Assembly (NCBI RefSeq): GCF_018388425.1 | Contig: NZ_CP074406.1 | Location: 2,666,001-2,730,000, forward strand | From: Nocardioides faecalis | GTDB lineage: Bacteria > Actinomycetota > Actinomycetes > Propionibacteriales > Nocardioidaceae | Direction of reading: 5' to 3' | DNA length: 64,000 nucleotides | Part shown: piece after piece, positions 43,103 to 53,145 of the stretch | Numbering within the stretch: position 1 is the stretch's first letter | Layout of the letters: every line of letters begins with the position of its first letter | Program-made: the position numbers and the translations under genes | Notes under the pieces: model-generated | Databases searched by the model: none | The model's input: only the letters and a program-made list of their open reading frames with translations | Told to the model about the DNA's origin: nothing

Positions 43103-44480
43103 GGGCGAGGAACATCAGCAGGTCGTGGCGGGTGAGCACCCCCACCGGCTTGCCGTCCTCGTGCACCAGCACCGCGTCGGCGGACTCCAGCAGCGGCACG
43201 GCCGCCGTGGCGTCCTCGCTGGAGCCGATGGTGGGCAGCGGCTCCGACATGTGCTGCTCGACGGGGTCGGTCAGCTTCGCCTTGCCGGTGAACAGCGCGT
43301 CGAGCAGCGCTCGCTCCGAGACCGACCCGGCCACCTCGGCGGCCACGATCGGCGGCTCGGCGCGCACGACGGGCATCTGGGAGACGGCGTACTCCTGCAG
43401 GATCGCGACCGCCTCGGCGATCGTCTCCGCCGGGTGGGTGTGCACCAGCGCCGGCAGGCCGGCGGTCTTGGTGTGCAGCACCTCCCCGACCGTGCGGTGC
43501 GGGGTGGGCTGGCCGGTGCTGAAGCCGTACTGCGCCAGCCAGTCGTCGTTGAACAGCTTGCTCAGGTAGCCGCGCCCGGAGTCGGGCAGCAGCACGACGA
43601 TGATCGCGTCGCGCTGCCCGGCCTCGGCGAGCTCGTGCGCCAGCTGGCGAGCAGCGAACGCCGCCATCCCGGAGGAGCCGCCGACCAGCATCGCCTCCTC
43701 GCGCGCGAGGCGGCGGGTGAAGGCGAAGGAGTCCGCGTCGGAGACCTCGATGACCCGGTCGGCCACGTCGCGGTCGTAGGTGTCGGGCCAGAAGTCCTCC
43801 CCCACGCCCTCGACGAGGTAGGGCCGCCCGGTGCCGCCGGAGTAGACCGAGCCGGAGGGGTCGGCGCCGACGACCTGCACCTGGGGGTTCTGCTCCTTGA
43901 GGTAGCGCCCCACGCCGCTGATCGTGCCGCCGGTGCCCATGCCGGTGACGAAGTGGGTGATCCGGCCCTCGGTCTGGCGCCAGATCTCGGGCCCGGTCTC
44001 CTCGTAGTGCGAGCGCGGGTTGTTCGGGTTGGAGTACTGGTCGGGCTTCCAGGCGCCCGGCTGCGAGGCGAGGCGGTCGGAGACGTTGTAGTAGGAGTCG
44101 GGGTGCTCCGGGGCGACCGCGGTCGGGCAGACCACGACCTCGGCGCCGTAGGCACGCAGCACGTTGCGCTTGTCCTCGCTGACCTTGTCGGGGCAGACGA
44201 AGATGCACTGGTAGCCCTTCTGCTGGGCCACCATCGCCAGGCCGACGCCGGTGTTGCCCGAGGTCGGCTCCACGATCGTGCCGCCCGGCTTCAGCGCACC
44301 GGAGGCCTCCGCCGCCTCGATCATCCGGGTGGCGATGCGGTCCTTCACCGAGCCGCCGGGGTTGAGGTACTCGACCTTCGCCAGCACCAGCGGCCCGTCC
44401 CCGGGCAGGTCGAGCGACTTGTTCAACCGCACGAGCGGGGTGTTTCCGATGAGTTGCAGCAGTGAGTCGACGTACTCCAT
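43095..44480 (-). CDS. Cystathionine beta-synthase
   Basis: 461 residues from the ATG at 44478-44480. The PLP Lys is K46 (NPGGSVKDRIA), phosphate loop TSGNTGVGLA, and the C-terminal 125 residues form two CBS domains (VGEVLHTKTAGLPALV, MSEPLPTIGSSEDAT). It condenses serine and homocysteine in reverse transsulfuration; the CBS pair is regulatory. Gene name in related genomes is cbs. Short overlap with the downstream GNAT gene. Confidence 0.92.
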   Translation of the reverse strand: MEYVDSLLQLIGNTPLVRLNKSLDLPGDGPLVLAKVEYLNPGGSVKDRIATRMIEAAEASGALKPGGTIVEPTSGNTGVGLAMVAQQKGYQCIFVCPDKVSEDKRNVLRAYGAEVVVCPTAVAPEHPDSYYNVSDRLASQPGAWKPDQYSNPNNPRSHYEETGPEIWRQTEGRITHFVTGMGTGGTISGVGRYLKEQNPQVQVVGADPSGSVYSGGTGRPYLVEGVGEDFWPDTYDRDVADRVIEVSDADSFAFTRRLAREEAMLVGGSSGMAAFAARQLAHELAEAGQRDAIIVVLLPDSGRGYLSKLFNDDWLAQYGFSTGQPTPHRTVGEVLHTKTAGLPALVHTHPAETIAEAVAILQEYAVSQMPVVRAEPPIVAAEVAGSVSERALLDALFTGKAKLTDPVEQHMSEPLPTIGSSEDATAAVPLLESADAVLVHEDGKPVGVLTRHDLLMFLARG

Positions 44481-44530
44481 GGCCTCACCGTATCCATCGC
44501 GGCGCAGGCCCACGTCCTAGAGTTGCCCGC

Positions 44531-45619
44531 GTGAGCAAAGCCGGAGCCGCCCGCAAGCTGGCCGCCGCCGCCCTGTATGGCGGAGGCGGGCTGTCCGCCC
44601 TCGGAGCCGGCCTCTACGGCGTGTTGAGCGCCGAGGCCCGCCTGGCGCGCAAGGCCATCGGACCGCAGATGGAGGACCCGCCGCCGGACGCCACCGGCTG
44701 GTACGGCCGCGGCAAGCCCGGCCCGGCGATCAGGATCGCGCTGCTGGGCGACTCGATCGCCGCGGGCTACGGCGTGGAGCGCGTCGAGCAGACCCCCGGG
44801 GCGCTGCTCGCCAGCGCGGTCGCCGAGCACGCCGGCCGGCGCGTCTACCTCAAGCAGCTGGCGGTGGTGGGGGCACGCTCCTCCGACCTCGCCGCACAGA
44901 TCGACCGGGCGCTGGCGATCGAGCCCGACGTCACGATCATCTCGATCGGCGGCAACGACGTCACCCACACCGTGCGGCCCTCGCACTCGGTGCGCGACCT
45001 CGCCGAGGGGGTGCGCCGCGTGGTCGACGCCCGCGGCCAGGTCGTCGTCGCCACCTGCCCGGACCTGGGCACCGTGCAGCCGATCGCTCCCCCGCTGCGC
45101 CAGATCGCGCGCGCCTGGTCGCGACGGCTGGCCGCCGCCCAGACCGTGGTCGCCATCGAGGAGGGCGCGCGGACGGTGTCGCTGGGCGACATCCTCGGCC
45201 CCGAGTTCGCGGCCGCGCCCGCGCTGCTGTTCGGCCCGGACCAGTTCCACCCCTCCGCCGACGGCTACCGGGCCTACGTCGGGGTGCTGATCCCCTCCGT
45301 GCTGGCCGCACTGGACCAGGAGGCGGCCGAGGAGGCCGTGCTGGAGGCGTTCCGCGGCGAGGGTGTGCTGCCCGTCATCCGGGCCGCGATCGAGGCCGTC
45401 AACCACCCCGGCACCGAGCTCGGCGGCACCGAGGTCGCCGGCCGCCGCACCGGCGTGCGCGGGCTCTGGGTCGAGCTGCGGCACCGCCGCTCGCGCGGCA
45501 CCGTCCCCGCCGAGGCGCCCGAGCGCTCCGAGCAGGCCGCGGAGCAGACTCTCGAGCAGCCGGGTGGGCGGCCGGGCGAGCCCTCGACCGACGAGGGCGA
45601 GGCCAAGGCTGCGGGCTGA
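44531..45619 (+). CDS. SGNH/GDSL-family esterase or lipase
   Basis: 362 residues. A hydrophobic N-terminus (KLAAAALYGGGGLSALGAGLYGVL) suggests membrane anchoring. Block I GDSIAAGYG with nucleophile Ser, the oxyanion GGND (IISIGGNDV) and the C-terminal DQFHPS catalytic Asp-His complete the SGNH set. A charged disordered tail of about 70 residues follows. It cleaves an ester bond in an unknown lipid or glycan. It is divergent from cystathionine beta-synthase, as in mycobacteria. Confidence 0.88.
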   Translation: MSKAGAARKLAAAALYGGGGLSALGAGLYGVLSAEARLARKAIGPQMEDPPPDATGWYGRGKPGPAIRIALLGDSIAAGYGVERVEQTPGALLASAVAEHAGRRVYLKQLAVVGARSSDLAAQIDRALAIEPDVTIISIGGNDVTHTVRPSHSVRDLAEGVRRVVDARGQVVVATCPDLGTVQPIAPPLRQIARAWSRRLAAAQTVVAIEEGARTVSLGDILGPEFAAAPALLFGPDQFHPSADGYRAYVGVLIPSVLAALDQEAAEEAVLEAFRGEGVLPVIRAAIEAVNHPGTELGGTEVAGRRTGVRGLWVELRHRRSRGTVPAEAPERSEQAAEQTLEQPGGRPGEPSTDEGEAKAAG

Positions 45620-45638
45620 GCGCTGCGCCCAGGACGCA

Positions 45639-45673
45639 CGAAGCCCCGCCGGCCGAGGGCCGACGGGGCTTCG
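45639..45673. terminator. Bidirectional hairpin terminator
   Basis: CGAAGCCCCG (45639-45648) pairs perfectly with CGGGGCTTCG (45664-45673), with an inner CGGCC/GGCCG stem. It separates the convergent esterase and Bax-inhibitor genes and ends in short T-rich flanks on both strands. Confidence 0.9.
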
Positions 45674-45699
45674 TCGCGAAGGCGCAGAGCGCCCGGTGA

Positions 45700-46542
45700 T
45701 CAGTCCTGCTGCAGGATCGCGAGGATGCGCAGCAGGTTGGTGTAGATCCAGACCAGGCTGACCAGCAGGCCGAACGAGGCACGCCAGGACTCACGCTCCG
45801 GCACGCCGTTGGCGATGCCCTGCTCGACGAAGTCGAAGTCGAGGATCAGCATGAGCACACCGAGCACCAGGCCGGCGACGGCGAACAGCAGGCCCATCCC
45901 GCCGAAGCCGAAGAGGCCCAGGTCCGCGCTGAACAGGCTGAGGACGATCTCCATCAGGCCGAGGGCCACCATGCCGAACATCGCCGCGACGACGAACGTG
46001 CGGAACTTGTTGCCGACCTTGATGTTGAGGAACTTGTACGCCGCCAGGGTGCCCGCGAACGCCGCGAACGTGCCGACGATGGCCTGCAGCACGATCCCGC
46101 CGAAGGCGGAGTCGGGCGTGGTGAACAGCGCGTCGTACAGCTTGCTCAGCGCACCCAGCGCGACGCCCTCGGCGACGGCGAAGGCGATGACCAGCGCCGG
46201 GCTGATGACCCGCTTGAACGAGTTGACCAGCGAGAGGACGAACGCGACGCCGGCACCCAGCAGCGCGGCGGCACCGATGGCGCTGATCGCGGACTGGTCC
46301 TCGACCGACGGGGTCAGGAACCACGTGGCCGCGGCGGCGACGAGCACGACGCCGAGCGTGATCGCGGTCGACTGCACCACCGAGTCGATCGTCATCCGTC
46401 GTCCGGCGGGCGGCGCCTCGGGCGTGGCGTACCCGGGCTGGTTGTATCCGTCGTACTGAGGCTGGCCGAAGCCCTGGTAGGCGGCGGCGCCGGAGCGGTT
46501 GAACTCCTCCGAACGCCGGAACACCGGGTTGTTGCTCTGCAT
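45700..46542 (-). CDS. Bax inhibitor-1/YccA family membrane protein
   Basis: 280 residues. After a 45-residue Gln/Tyr/Gly-rich cytoplasmic tail, seven membrane helices follow (IGAAALLGAGVAFVLSLVNSF, VIAFAVAEGVALGALSKLYDALF, FLNIKVGNKFRTFV loop). The family forms pH-sensitive calcium leak channels or YccA-like FtsH modulators. It stands alone. Gap 46543-46675 shows nothing beyond its ribosome site. Confidence 0.92.
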   Translation of the reverse strand: MQSNNPVFRRSEEFNRSGAAAYQGFGQPQYDGYNQPGYATPEAPPAGRRMTIDSVVQSTAITLGVVLVAAAATWFLTPSVEDQSAISAIGAAALLGAGVAFVLSLVNSFKRVISPALVIAFAVAEGVALGALSKLYDALFTTPDSAFGGIVLQAIVGTFAAFAGTLAAYKFLNIKVGNKFRTFVVAAMFGMVALGLMEIVLSLFSADLGLFGFGGMGLLFAVAGLVLGVLMLILDFDFVEQGIANGVPERESWRASFGLLVSLVWIYTNLLRILAILQQD

Positions 46543-46675
46543 GATCTCCTCCGCAGGCTTGCGAGTCGGTCGAGGGCACCCAGTCTAGGGCCCCGTTGTC
46601 AGGGGAAACGCTCTGCGCCACGGGATCGTTCCCGATCAGGTGGTCGAATTCCGCGCGGTGGCGAGGACGCCTGTC

Positions 46676-47359
46676 TCAGCGGGTGCGACGCAGCCGGACG
46701 ACGGTGTCGCGCACCGAGACGGTGCCCTCGCCCATGACCTGCTCGCGCACCGGCGTGTCGGCGACCTCGACCTGCCAGGGCGAGTCGGTGGCGTCGGCGC
46801 CGAGCGTGGAGACCACCCGCTCCGGCTCGAACAGCAGCCCGGGGCCGTGCGAGGAGCGCACGCCGGTCTCCACGTCCTCGGGGTGGTGGGCGACGACCAG
46901 GAGCCGGCCGCCGGGCGCCACGGCCTTCGCGATGCTGGTGTAGACCCGCTTGAAGTCGGCGACCGGGACGTGCAGGAAGCTGACCGTCACCAGGTCGTAC
47001 CGACGACGTCCCCCGGGCCGCGGGTCCTCCAGCGCGTCGTACAGGCCGATGCGCAGCCGGTCGTCCACCCCGGCCTCCTCGGCGTGCTGGGCGGTCCGCT
47101 CCAGCGCCACCTCGGAGACGTCGACGGCGGTGACCCGCCAGCCGTTGCTGGCCAGCCAGATGGCGTCGCCGCCCTCCCCGCAGGCGACGTCGAGCGCGGT
47201 GCCCGGTGCGAGGTCCGCGACCTGCTCGACGAGCCGCTGGTTCGGCCGGCCGCTCCAGACCCGGTCGCTGCCGCGGTACCGCTCGTCCCAGAAATCGGCG
47301 GTGAGGGCCTCACGCATCTGCTCGAGGCTCAGGTCGTCGTCTTTGTGGTGGCGGCGCAT
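46676..47359 (-). CDS. Class I SAM-dependent methyltransferase
   Basis: 227 residues from the ATG at 47357-47359; a GTG at 47384-47386 is possible. Motif I reads ALDVACGEGGDAIWLA, then VTAVDVSEVAL and a FLHVP post-II segment. The N-terminal FWDERY(R)GSDRVWSGRPN pattern is that of thiopurine/tellurite-type small-molecule methyltransferases. Substrate unknown. The tRNA gene lies 80 bases upstream on the same strand. Confidence 0.85.
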   Translation of the reverse strand: MRRHHKDDDLSLEQMREALTADFWDERYRGSDRVWSGRPNQRLVEQVADLAPGTALDVACGEGGDAIWLASNGWRVTAVDVSEVALERTAQHAEEAGVDDRLRIGLYDALEDPRPGGRRRYDLVTVSFLHVPVADFKRVYTSIAKAVAPGGRLLVVAHHPEDVETGVRSSHGPGLLFEPERVVSTLGADATDSPWQVEVADTPVREQVMGEGTVSVRDTVVRLRRTR

Positions 47360-47438
47360 GTCGTCACTGTCTCGCTTCAGGTGCACCTGAGGTCAATCGG
47401 CGCCGCCGAGTGGGACGGGACGGCGCACGGGCGGCTCG

Positions 47439-47512
47439 TGCCCCCGCTGGGGTTCGAACCCAGACTTGATCGCTTTTAAGGCGACTTCCTCTGCCGATTG
47501 GGATACGGGGGC
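47439..47512 (-). tRNA. tRNA with UAA anticodon, short variable arm (Leu-like)
   Basis: On the minus strand a full cloverleaf can be drawn: acceptor GCCCCCG/CGGGGGC with A73; D-arm TCC-CAATCGGCAGA-GGA (three pairs and an 11-base loop, the layout of class II tRNA-Leu/Ser); anticodon stem GTCGC/GCGAT with loop CTTAAAA, anticodon TAA (47478-47476); a five-base variable region CAAGT; T-arm CTGGG-TTCGAAC-CCCAG. CCA is not encoded. A tRNA-Leu should have a long variable arm, so decoding of UUA by a class-I-shaped tRNA is unusual and charging is uncertain. Confidence 0.85.
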
Positions 47513-47555
47513 GGACCTGCGCTGCGGCCGCGGCACATCGCCGCGGCCGGAGCGC

Positions 47556-48137
47556 TCACAGGTAGGTCTGGCGAGGATAGATGGCGTGCGCGCCGGCGGC
47601 GCGGTCCAGGAACAAGAACCCGTCGGTGTGGTCGATCTCGTGCTGCAGCGCCCGGGCCTCGAAGGCGTCGGTGTCGAAGACGACGACCTCACCGGTGCCG
47701 GGCAGCTCGCCGCGGACGGTGAGCCGGGAGGCCCGCTTCACGTCGCCGGTGAAGTCGGGCACGCTCATGCAGCCCTCACGGGCCTTCTCGTTGCGGCTGG
47801 AGGCGACGACCTCTGCGTTGCACAGCACGAACGTGCCGTGCTGGGTGCGGGTCTTGGGGTGCTCGCTGACGTCGACACAGAACACGCGCATCCCGACCCC
47901 GACCTGGTTCGCCGCCAGGCCGACGCAGCCGGGGCTGACCCGCATCGTGGCGACCAGGTCGGCGGCGAGCTGCACCACCTCGGGGTCGGTGGGGTCGACG
48001 TCCTCGCCGCGGGTGGACAGCACGCCGGCGGGGGCGCGGACCACGTCACGCACCTTGCCCTCGACGCCGAGCTCGGCCTCGGACCAGGCGGCCAGCCGGG
48101 CGGAGGATGCCTCCGGGGACAGGCTGGGTGCGCTCAC
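47556..48137 (-). CDS. def: Peptide deformylase
   Basis: 193 residues from a GTG overlapping the stop of the ACT-domain gene. The three PDF motifs are present: GLAANQVG (about 75), EGCMSVP (about 121; Cys ligand) and QHEIDH (about 165-169; His ligands and Glu). It removes the N-formyl group from new proteins with a metal ion. The N-terminal 40 residues are a family-typical extension. Confidence 0.93.
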   Translation of the reverse strand: MSAPSLSPEASSARLAAWSEAELGVEGKVRDVVRAPAGVLSTRGEDVDPTDPEVVQLAADLVATMRVSPGCVGLAANQVGVGMRVFCVDVSEHPKTRTQHGTFVLCNAEVVASSRNEKAREGCMSVPDFTGDVKRASRLTVRGELPGTGEVVVFDTDAFEARALQHEIDHTDGFLFLDRAAGAHAIYPRQTYL

Positions 48138-48667
48138 AGCTCGTCGGCCTCGACCTCACGCAGGGTCGCGGTGACGCCCACGCGCTCCGCGGCGGCGCGG
48201 ATGTCCGCCTCCACCTGCTTCGCGTCGACGCCCGCAGGCAGGTCCAGCTCGGCCACCAGCAGGTAGAGGTCGCCGGCGAGACGGGTGGTCAGGTCGGTGA
48301 TGTTGCCCCCGACGGCCGCGACCTGCGCGACCACGGCGGAGACGATGCCGGCCCGGTCGCCGCCGTGCACGGTCAGCACCCACTTGCTGCCGACGGGCGC
48401 AAGCTTGACCTCGTCACGCACCGGGCGCACCGCGACGTCCAGGTCGCCACCGGCGGCCAGCGGAGCCAGGGCGGCCTCGACGGCAGCACCGTCCGCCTCG
48501 CCGCGGCACAGCAGCATCATCGCGAAGTGACCCCGCAGCAGGGTCATCGTCGAGTCCTCGATGTTGAGTCCCAGCTCGCCGAGCGCTCCGGTGGTGGCGG
48601 CGATGATGCCGGGGCGGTCGTGGCCCAGGACGGTGACGGCGTACAGGTCGGTGCTCACGTCGCCCAT
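48134..48667 (-). CDS. Tandem ACT-domain protein (GcvR-like)
   Basis: About 177 residues with two ACT domains: LYAVTVLGHDRPGIIAATTGAL at the start and WVLTVHGGDRAGIVSAVVAQV in the middle. ACT pairs bind amino acids and regulate; GcvR of E. coli is the nearest named type. Starts at 48667, 48670 or GTG 48658 are possible. The stop overlaps the def start (GTGA), so it is coupled to deformylase. Confidence 0.85.
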   Translation of the reverse strand: MGDVSTDLYAVTVLGHDRPGIIAATTGALGELGLNIEDSTMTLLRGHFAMMLLCRGEADGAAVEAALAPLAAGGDLDVAVRPVRDEVKLAPVGSKWVLTVHGGDRAGIVSAVVAQVAAVGGNITDLTTRLAGDLYLLVAELDLPAGVDAKQVEADIRAAAERVGVTATLREVEADEL

Positions 48668-48680
48668 CATCCCAGCCACC

Positions 48681-49424
48681 TCACCGCACGTCGTCGGCGA
48701 CCTCACGTGCCCGGCGCAGCACGGCGTCCGTCATCGGCTCGGTGAGCCTGCCGGTGAACGTGTTCTGCTGGCTGGGGTGGTAGCACCCCAGCAGTACGAC
48801 GCCCCCGGCCGGCGCTCTGGAGGGTCCGGCCGAGCGCTCGGCGGGGGCCGGCAGCAGCACCTCCGCGCCGTGGGCGAACCGGGGCCGCGGCCGCGGCACC
48901 GGCCAGCCGCCTCGCCCGAGCGCGGTGAGCGCCGCGCCCCAGCCGATCGCACCGAGCGCGACCACGACCCGCAGCCGGGGCGCCAGCACGGCCAGCTCGC
49001 GATCCAGCCAGGGGGCGCAGGTGTCGCGCTCCTGCGGGGTCGGCCGGTTGGCGGGTGGCGCGCAGCGCACGGCGGCGGTGACGCGTACGTCGTACAGCCT
49101 CAGGCCGTCGTCGGGCGCCGCCGAGGTGGCCTGGCTGGCGAGTCCGACCCGGTGCAGGGCCGCGAAGAGCCAGTCGCCGGAGCGGTCGCCGGTGAACATG
49201 CGGCCGGTGCGGTTCGCGCCGTGCGCGGCGGGCGCCAGGCCGATCAGTGCGATCCGGGCGTCGGCGGGTCCGAACCCGGGTACCGGGCGGCCCCAGTACT
49301 CCTCGTCGGCGTAGGCCGCGCGCTTGGTCCGCGCCACCTCCTCGCGCCAGGCGACCAGCCGCGGGCAGCGCCGGCAGCGCACGACCTGGGCGTCCAGCCG
49401 CGCCATCGCCTCCTCGGGCTTCAC
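48681..49424 (-). CDS. Family 5-like uracil-DNA glycosylase with Fe-S cluster
   Basis: 247 residues. N-terminal CRRCPRLVAW gives Cys17 and Cys20, and later Cys in VRCAPPANRPTPQERDTC complete the [4Fe-4S] set of UDG families 4/5. Motif A is GLAPAAHGANRTGRMFTGDRSG (family 5 has no catalytic Asp/Asn here) and motif B is CYHPSQQNTFTGRLT. It removes uracil or other deaminated bases from DNA. It lies just upstream of the ACT gene, overlapping it partly if the longer ACT start is used. Confidence 0.9.
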   Translation of the reverse strand: MKPEEAMARLDAQVVRCRRCPRLVAWREEVARTKRAAYADEEYWGRPVPGFGPADARIALIGLAPAAHGANRTGRMFTGDRSGDWLFAALHRVGLASQATSAAPDDGLRLYDVRVTAAVRCAPPANRPTPQERDTCAPWLDRELAVLAPRLRVVVALGAIGWGAALTALGRGGWPVPRPRPRFAHGAEVLLPAPAERSAGPSRAPAGGVVLLGCYHPSQQNTFTGRLTEPMTDAVLRRAREVADDVR

Positions 49425-49480
49425 CCGATCATCCTGCCCGGCGGTCCGTCAGGGGCGGACGCGTCCGTCAGGGGCGACTG

Positions 49481-49524
49481 GGCGGACCACACCAGGTGAT
49501 TCGGCGGACCACACCAGGTGATTC
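49481..49524. repeat. Perfect 22-bp direct repeat upstream of the glycosylase gene
   Basis: Two perfect tandem copies of a 22-base unit beginning GGCGGACCACACCAGG are followed by a partial copy (GGGAACCACAAGGAG). Just before, a GTCCGTCAGGGGCG motif occurs twice (49444 and 49463). The 49425-49542 gap between udg and ppx (same strand) therefore holds two repeat families and no obvious promoter. Confidence 0.9.
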
Positions 49525-49542
49525 GGGGAACCACAAGGAGGG

Positions 49543-50475
49543 TCAGCGGTCCAGGAGGGAGTAGGCGATGCCGTCGAGGATGTCGGTCTCGGCGACGGTG
49601 ATCTCCTCGACACCGACGCGGCCCAGGAGCCGGGACAGGATGAGGGCGCCGGCGTCGATCACGTCCGCGCGGCCGGGGTGCATCCAGCCCAGGGCGCGCC
49701 GCTCGGCGACGCTCATCGCCAGCAGGTGGCCGACCAGTCGCTGCAGGTCGGCGACCGCGACCGCGCGGCCGTGGATCAGCTCGCGGTCGTAGGCGGGCAG
49801 GCCGAGCGCACCGGCGGCCAGGGTGGTGTTGGTGCCGGCGACGGCGATGACCGTGTCGACGTCCGCGACCTGCACGCCGCTGGCGTCGAGGGCGGCGTCG
49901 ACGTCGCCGACCACGGCGGCGATCTCCACGGCGTCGATCGGGTCGTGGCGCACGTGCCGCTCGTGCAGGCGCACCGAGCCGATGTCCATCGACACCGCGG
50001 CGCGCGGGCCGGTGGCGGTCTCGCCGAGGATCAGCTCGGTGGAGCCGCCGCCGATGTCGACGACGAGCGCCGTGCCGCTCGGGGCCGCGGCGCCGAGGCC
50101 GCGCACGGCGCCGGCGAAGGCCAGCCGGGCCTCCTCCTCACCCGAGAGCACCTCGGGGTCGATGCCGAGGCGGGCGCGGACACCGGCGGTGAACTCGGCG
50201 GCGTTCTCGGCGTCGCGGGTGGCCGAGGTCGCGCAGAACCGGATGGTGGAGACGCCGGCGGACTCGATGATCGCGGCCATCTCGTCGATCGCGGTCCAGG
50301 CGCGCTCCAGCGCCTCGGGCGCGAGCCGCCCGGTGGCGTCGACGCCCTGGCCGAGCCGGATCATCCGGGCCTCCCGGCGCACCCCGGCGGGGTCGCCAAT
50401 CGGGTCGCCGACGAGCAGCTTGATCGTGTTGGTGCCGCAGTCGATCGCCGCGACCGGCGTCCGGGATCCGCTCAT
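49543..50475 (-). CDS. Exopolyphosphatase/GppA-family phosphatase
   Basis: 310 residues, the short mycobacterial Ppx2-like size. The ASKHA fold has its phosphate-1 loop AAIDCGTNTIKLLVGD and the VVDIGGGSTELI segment, with catalytic Glu in the GVSTIRFCATSATRDAEN region. It degrades polyphosphate or pppGpp. It is last in the eno-ftsB-DUF501-ppx row, the same order as in M. tuberculosis as I recall it. Confidence 0.9.
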   Translation of the reverse strand: MSGSRTPVAAIDCGTNTIKLLVGDPIGDPAGVRREARMIRLGQGVDATGRLAPEALERAWTAIDEMAAIIESAGVSTIRFCATSATRDAENAAEFTAGVRARLGIDPEVLSGEEEARLAFAGAVRGLGAAAPSGTALVVDIGGGSTELILGETATGPRAAVSMDIGSVRLHERHVRHDPIDAVEIAAVVGDVDAALDASGVQVADVDTVIAVAGTNTTLAAGALGLPAYDRELIHGRAVAVADLQRLVGHLLAMSVAERRALGWMHPGRADVIDAGALILSRLLGRVGVEEITVAETDILDGIAYSLLDR

Positions 50476-50533
50476 CGCCGGTGGCGGGCGGTGACGGACA
50501 TGCCCACGGCCGAGTGTCGGGGAGCCGGCGCGC

Positions 50534-51052
50534 TCACGCCTCCTCCACGGTGACGCACGGGCCCTTGGCCCAGTACTCCCCCAGCAGCTCCAGCACCTCG
50601 TCGCCCAGCGGGTTGACGCCCGGGCCGGCGGCCAGCGCGTGGGCGGCCAGGACGTGCAGGCACTTGACCCGGTCCGGCATGCCGCCGGCGGAGATGCCGT
50701 CGATCTCGGGCACGTCGAAGCCGCCGGCCTCCCCGACCGCGGCCCGGTCGGCGAGGTAGGCCTCGTGCGCGGCGGCGTAGGCGGCGGCGAGCTCGGGGTC
50801 GGTGCCGAGACGCTCCTGCATCTGCTTCATCAGCCCCGAGGCCTCGAGGGTGCCGATGCGGGAGTTCACCCGGGGGCAGGTCAGGTAGTAGGTGGTCGGG
50901 AACGGGGTGCCGTTGGGCAGCCGCGGCTCGGTGGTCACCACGTCGGGGTTGCCGCACGGACAGCGGTGCCCGATCGCGTGCACGCCCCGCGGCGGCCGGC
51001 CGAGCTGCGCGGCGATGATCGCCTCGTCCTCGGCTGTCGGCCGATCGCTCAC
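50534..51052 (-). CDS. DUF501 protein
   Basis: 172 residues from a GTG at 51050-51052 overlapping the stop of the FtsB-like gene. Conserved HRCPCGNPDVVTTEPRLPNG and TTYYLTCP stretches, with Cys clusters that may bind metal, define the family, nearly always next to eno and ftsB in actinobacteria. Function unknown. Confidence 0.88.
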   Translation of the reverse strand: MSDRPTAEDEAIIAAQLGRPPRGVHAIGHRCPCGNPDVVTTEPRLPNGTPFPTTYYLTCPRVNSRIGTLEASGLMKQMQERLGTDPELAAAYAAAHEAYLADRAAVGEAGGFDVPEIDGISAGGMPDRVKCLHVLAAHALAAGPGVNPLGDEVLELLGEYWAKGPCVTVEEA

Positions 51053-51669
51053 TGCTTGCTCTTCTCTTCCAGGTCCGCCTTGGGGGCGCGGATGGTGTCC
51101 TTGGGGGCCGGCACCTTGCGGGGCGGGTTGCCGGCGATCTTCATGGAGTCCCACGCGTCCTCGTACCAGACCCGCTTGTCCGGGTCGGCGAGGTCGTCGG
51201 GGTCCCCGAGCTCGGCGGAGGCGTCGAGCGGTTCACCGTCGTCGTCGACCACGACGTACGGCGTCTCGCCCTTGGCGACGTAGCCGAAGCGGGCCCGGGC
51301 CTGCTGGGCCACGAAGGAGGGGTCCTCCCACCGCTCCTTCTCCTGCTCCAGCTCGTCGATGCTCGCCTTGCGCTGCGCGATCTGGGCCTGCAGGTCCTCG
51401 ATCTCGCTGCGCTGCTGCAGGTAGGCCCGCAGCGAGGAGGCGTAGGAGACCGCGAGCACGGCCAGCACCAGGACCAGGATGGCCGCCCGGCCGGTCAGCC
51501 GGGAGCGTCGCCGGTGCTCGGCACGCGCCCGGTCGAGCGCGGCTTGGCGCTCCCGGGCGGCCTGCTTGCGCTCGGCCTGCTTGCGCTCGGCGTACCGCGG
51601 CCCGGACCGACCCGTGGTGGGACGGCCGGGCTTGCGGGACGTGCGGCGCTCGCCGGGGGTGGCGGCCAT
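51049..51669 (-). CDS. FtsB/DivIC-like septum formation initiator
   Basis: 206 residues: basic Lys/Arg/Gln-rich cytoplasmic head (ERKQAERKQAARERQ), one helix (AAILVLVLAVLAVSYASSL), then an extracytoplasmic coiled coil (YLQQRSEIEDLQAQIAQRKASIDELEQEKERW) as in the FtsL/FtsB/DivIC family. The 'VAQQARARFGYV.KGE' segment after the coil is conserved. It links septal wall synthesis to the divisome. Gene is 50 bases downstream of eno. Confidence 0.9.
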   Translation of the reverse strand: MAATPGERRTSRKPGRPTTGRSGPRYAERKQAERKQAARERQAALDRARAEHRRRSRLTGRAAILVLVLAVLAVSYASSLRAYLQQRSEIEDLQAQIAQRKASIDELEQEKERWEDPSFVAQQARARFGYVAKGETPYVVVDDDGEPLDASAELGDPDDLADPDKRVWYEDAWDSMKIAGNPPRKVPAPKDTIRAPKADLEEKSKQ

Positions 51670-51719
51670 GGCCTCTCCTGGTCCTGGTCCTGATCTGGTC
51701 CAGTGCTGGTCGGTCTGCG

Positions 51720-53063
<1,344 letters not shown>

Positions 53064-53145
53064 CTAGTCCCGCGGCGAGCCCGGCCCCGGCAGCACCCAC
53101 CGCCCCGTGCCGCAGGTTTCGGGGCGGGGCGGCATGCTGGCTGGC

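Noticed and set aside
43015..44208. Extra minus-strand reading frame within cystathionine beta-synthase
   Set aside because: Arg-rich frame-shifted shadow with no motif; the enzyme frame is complete without any shift.
47439..47512. A tRNA reading on the plus strand with TTA in the loop
   Set aside because: The T-loop TTCGAAC would then lie at the 5' side; only the minus-strand orientation gives D-, anticodon and T-arms in order.
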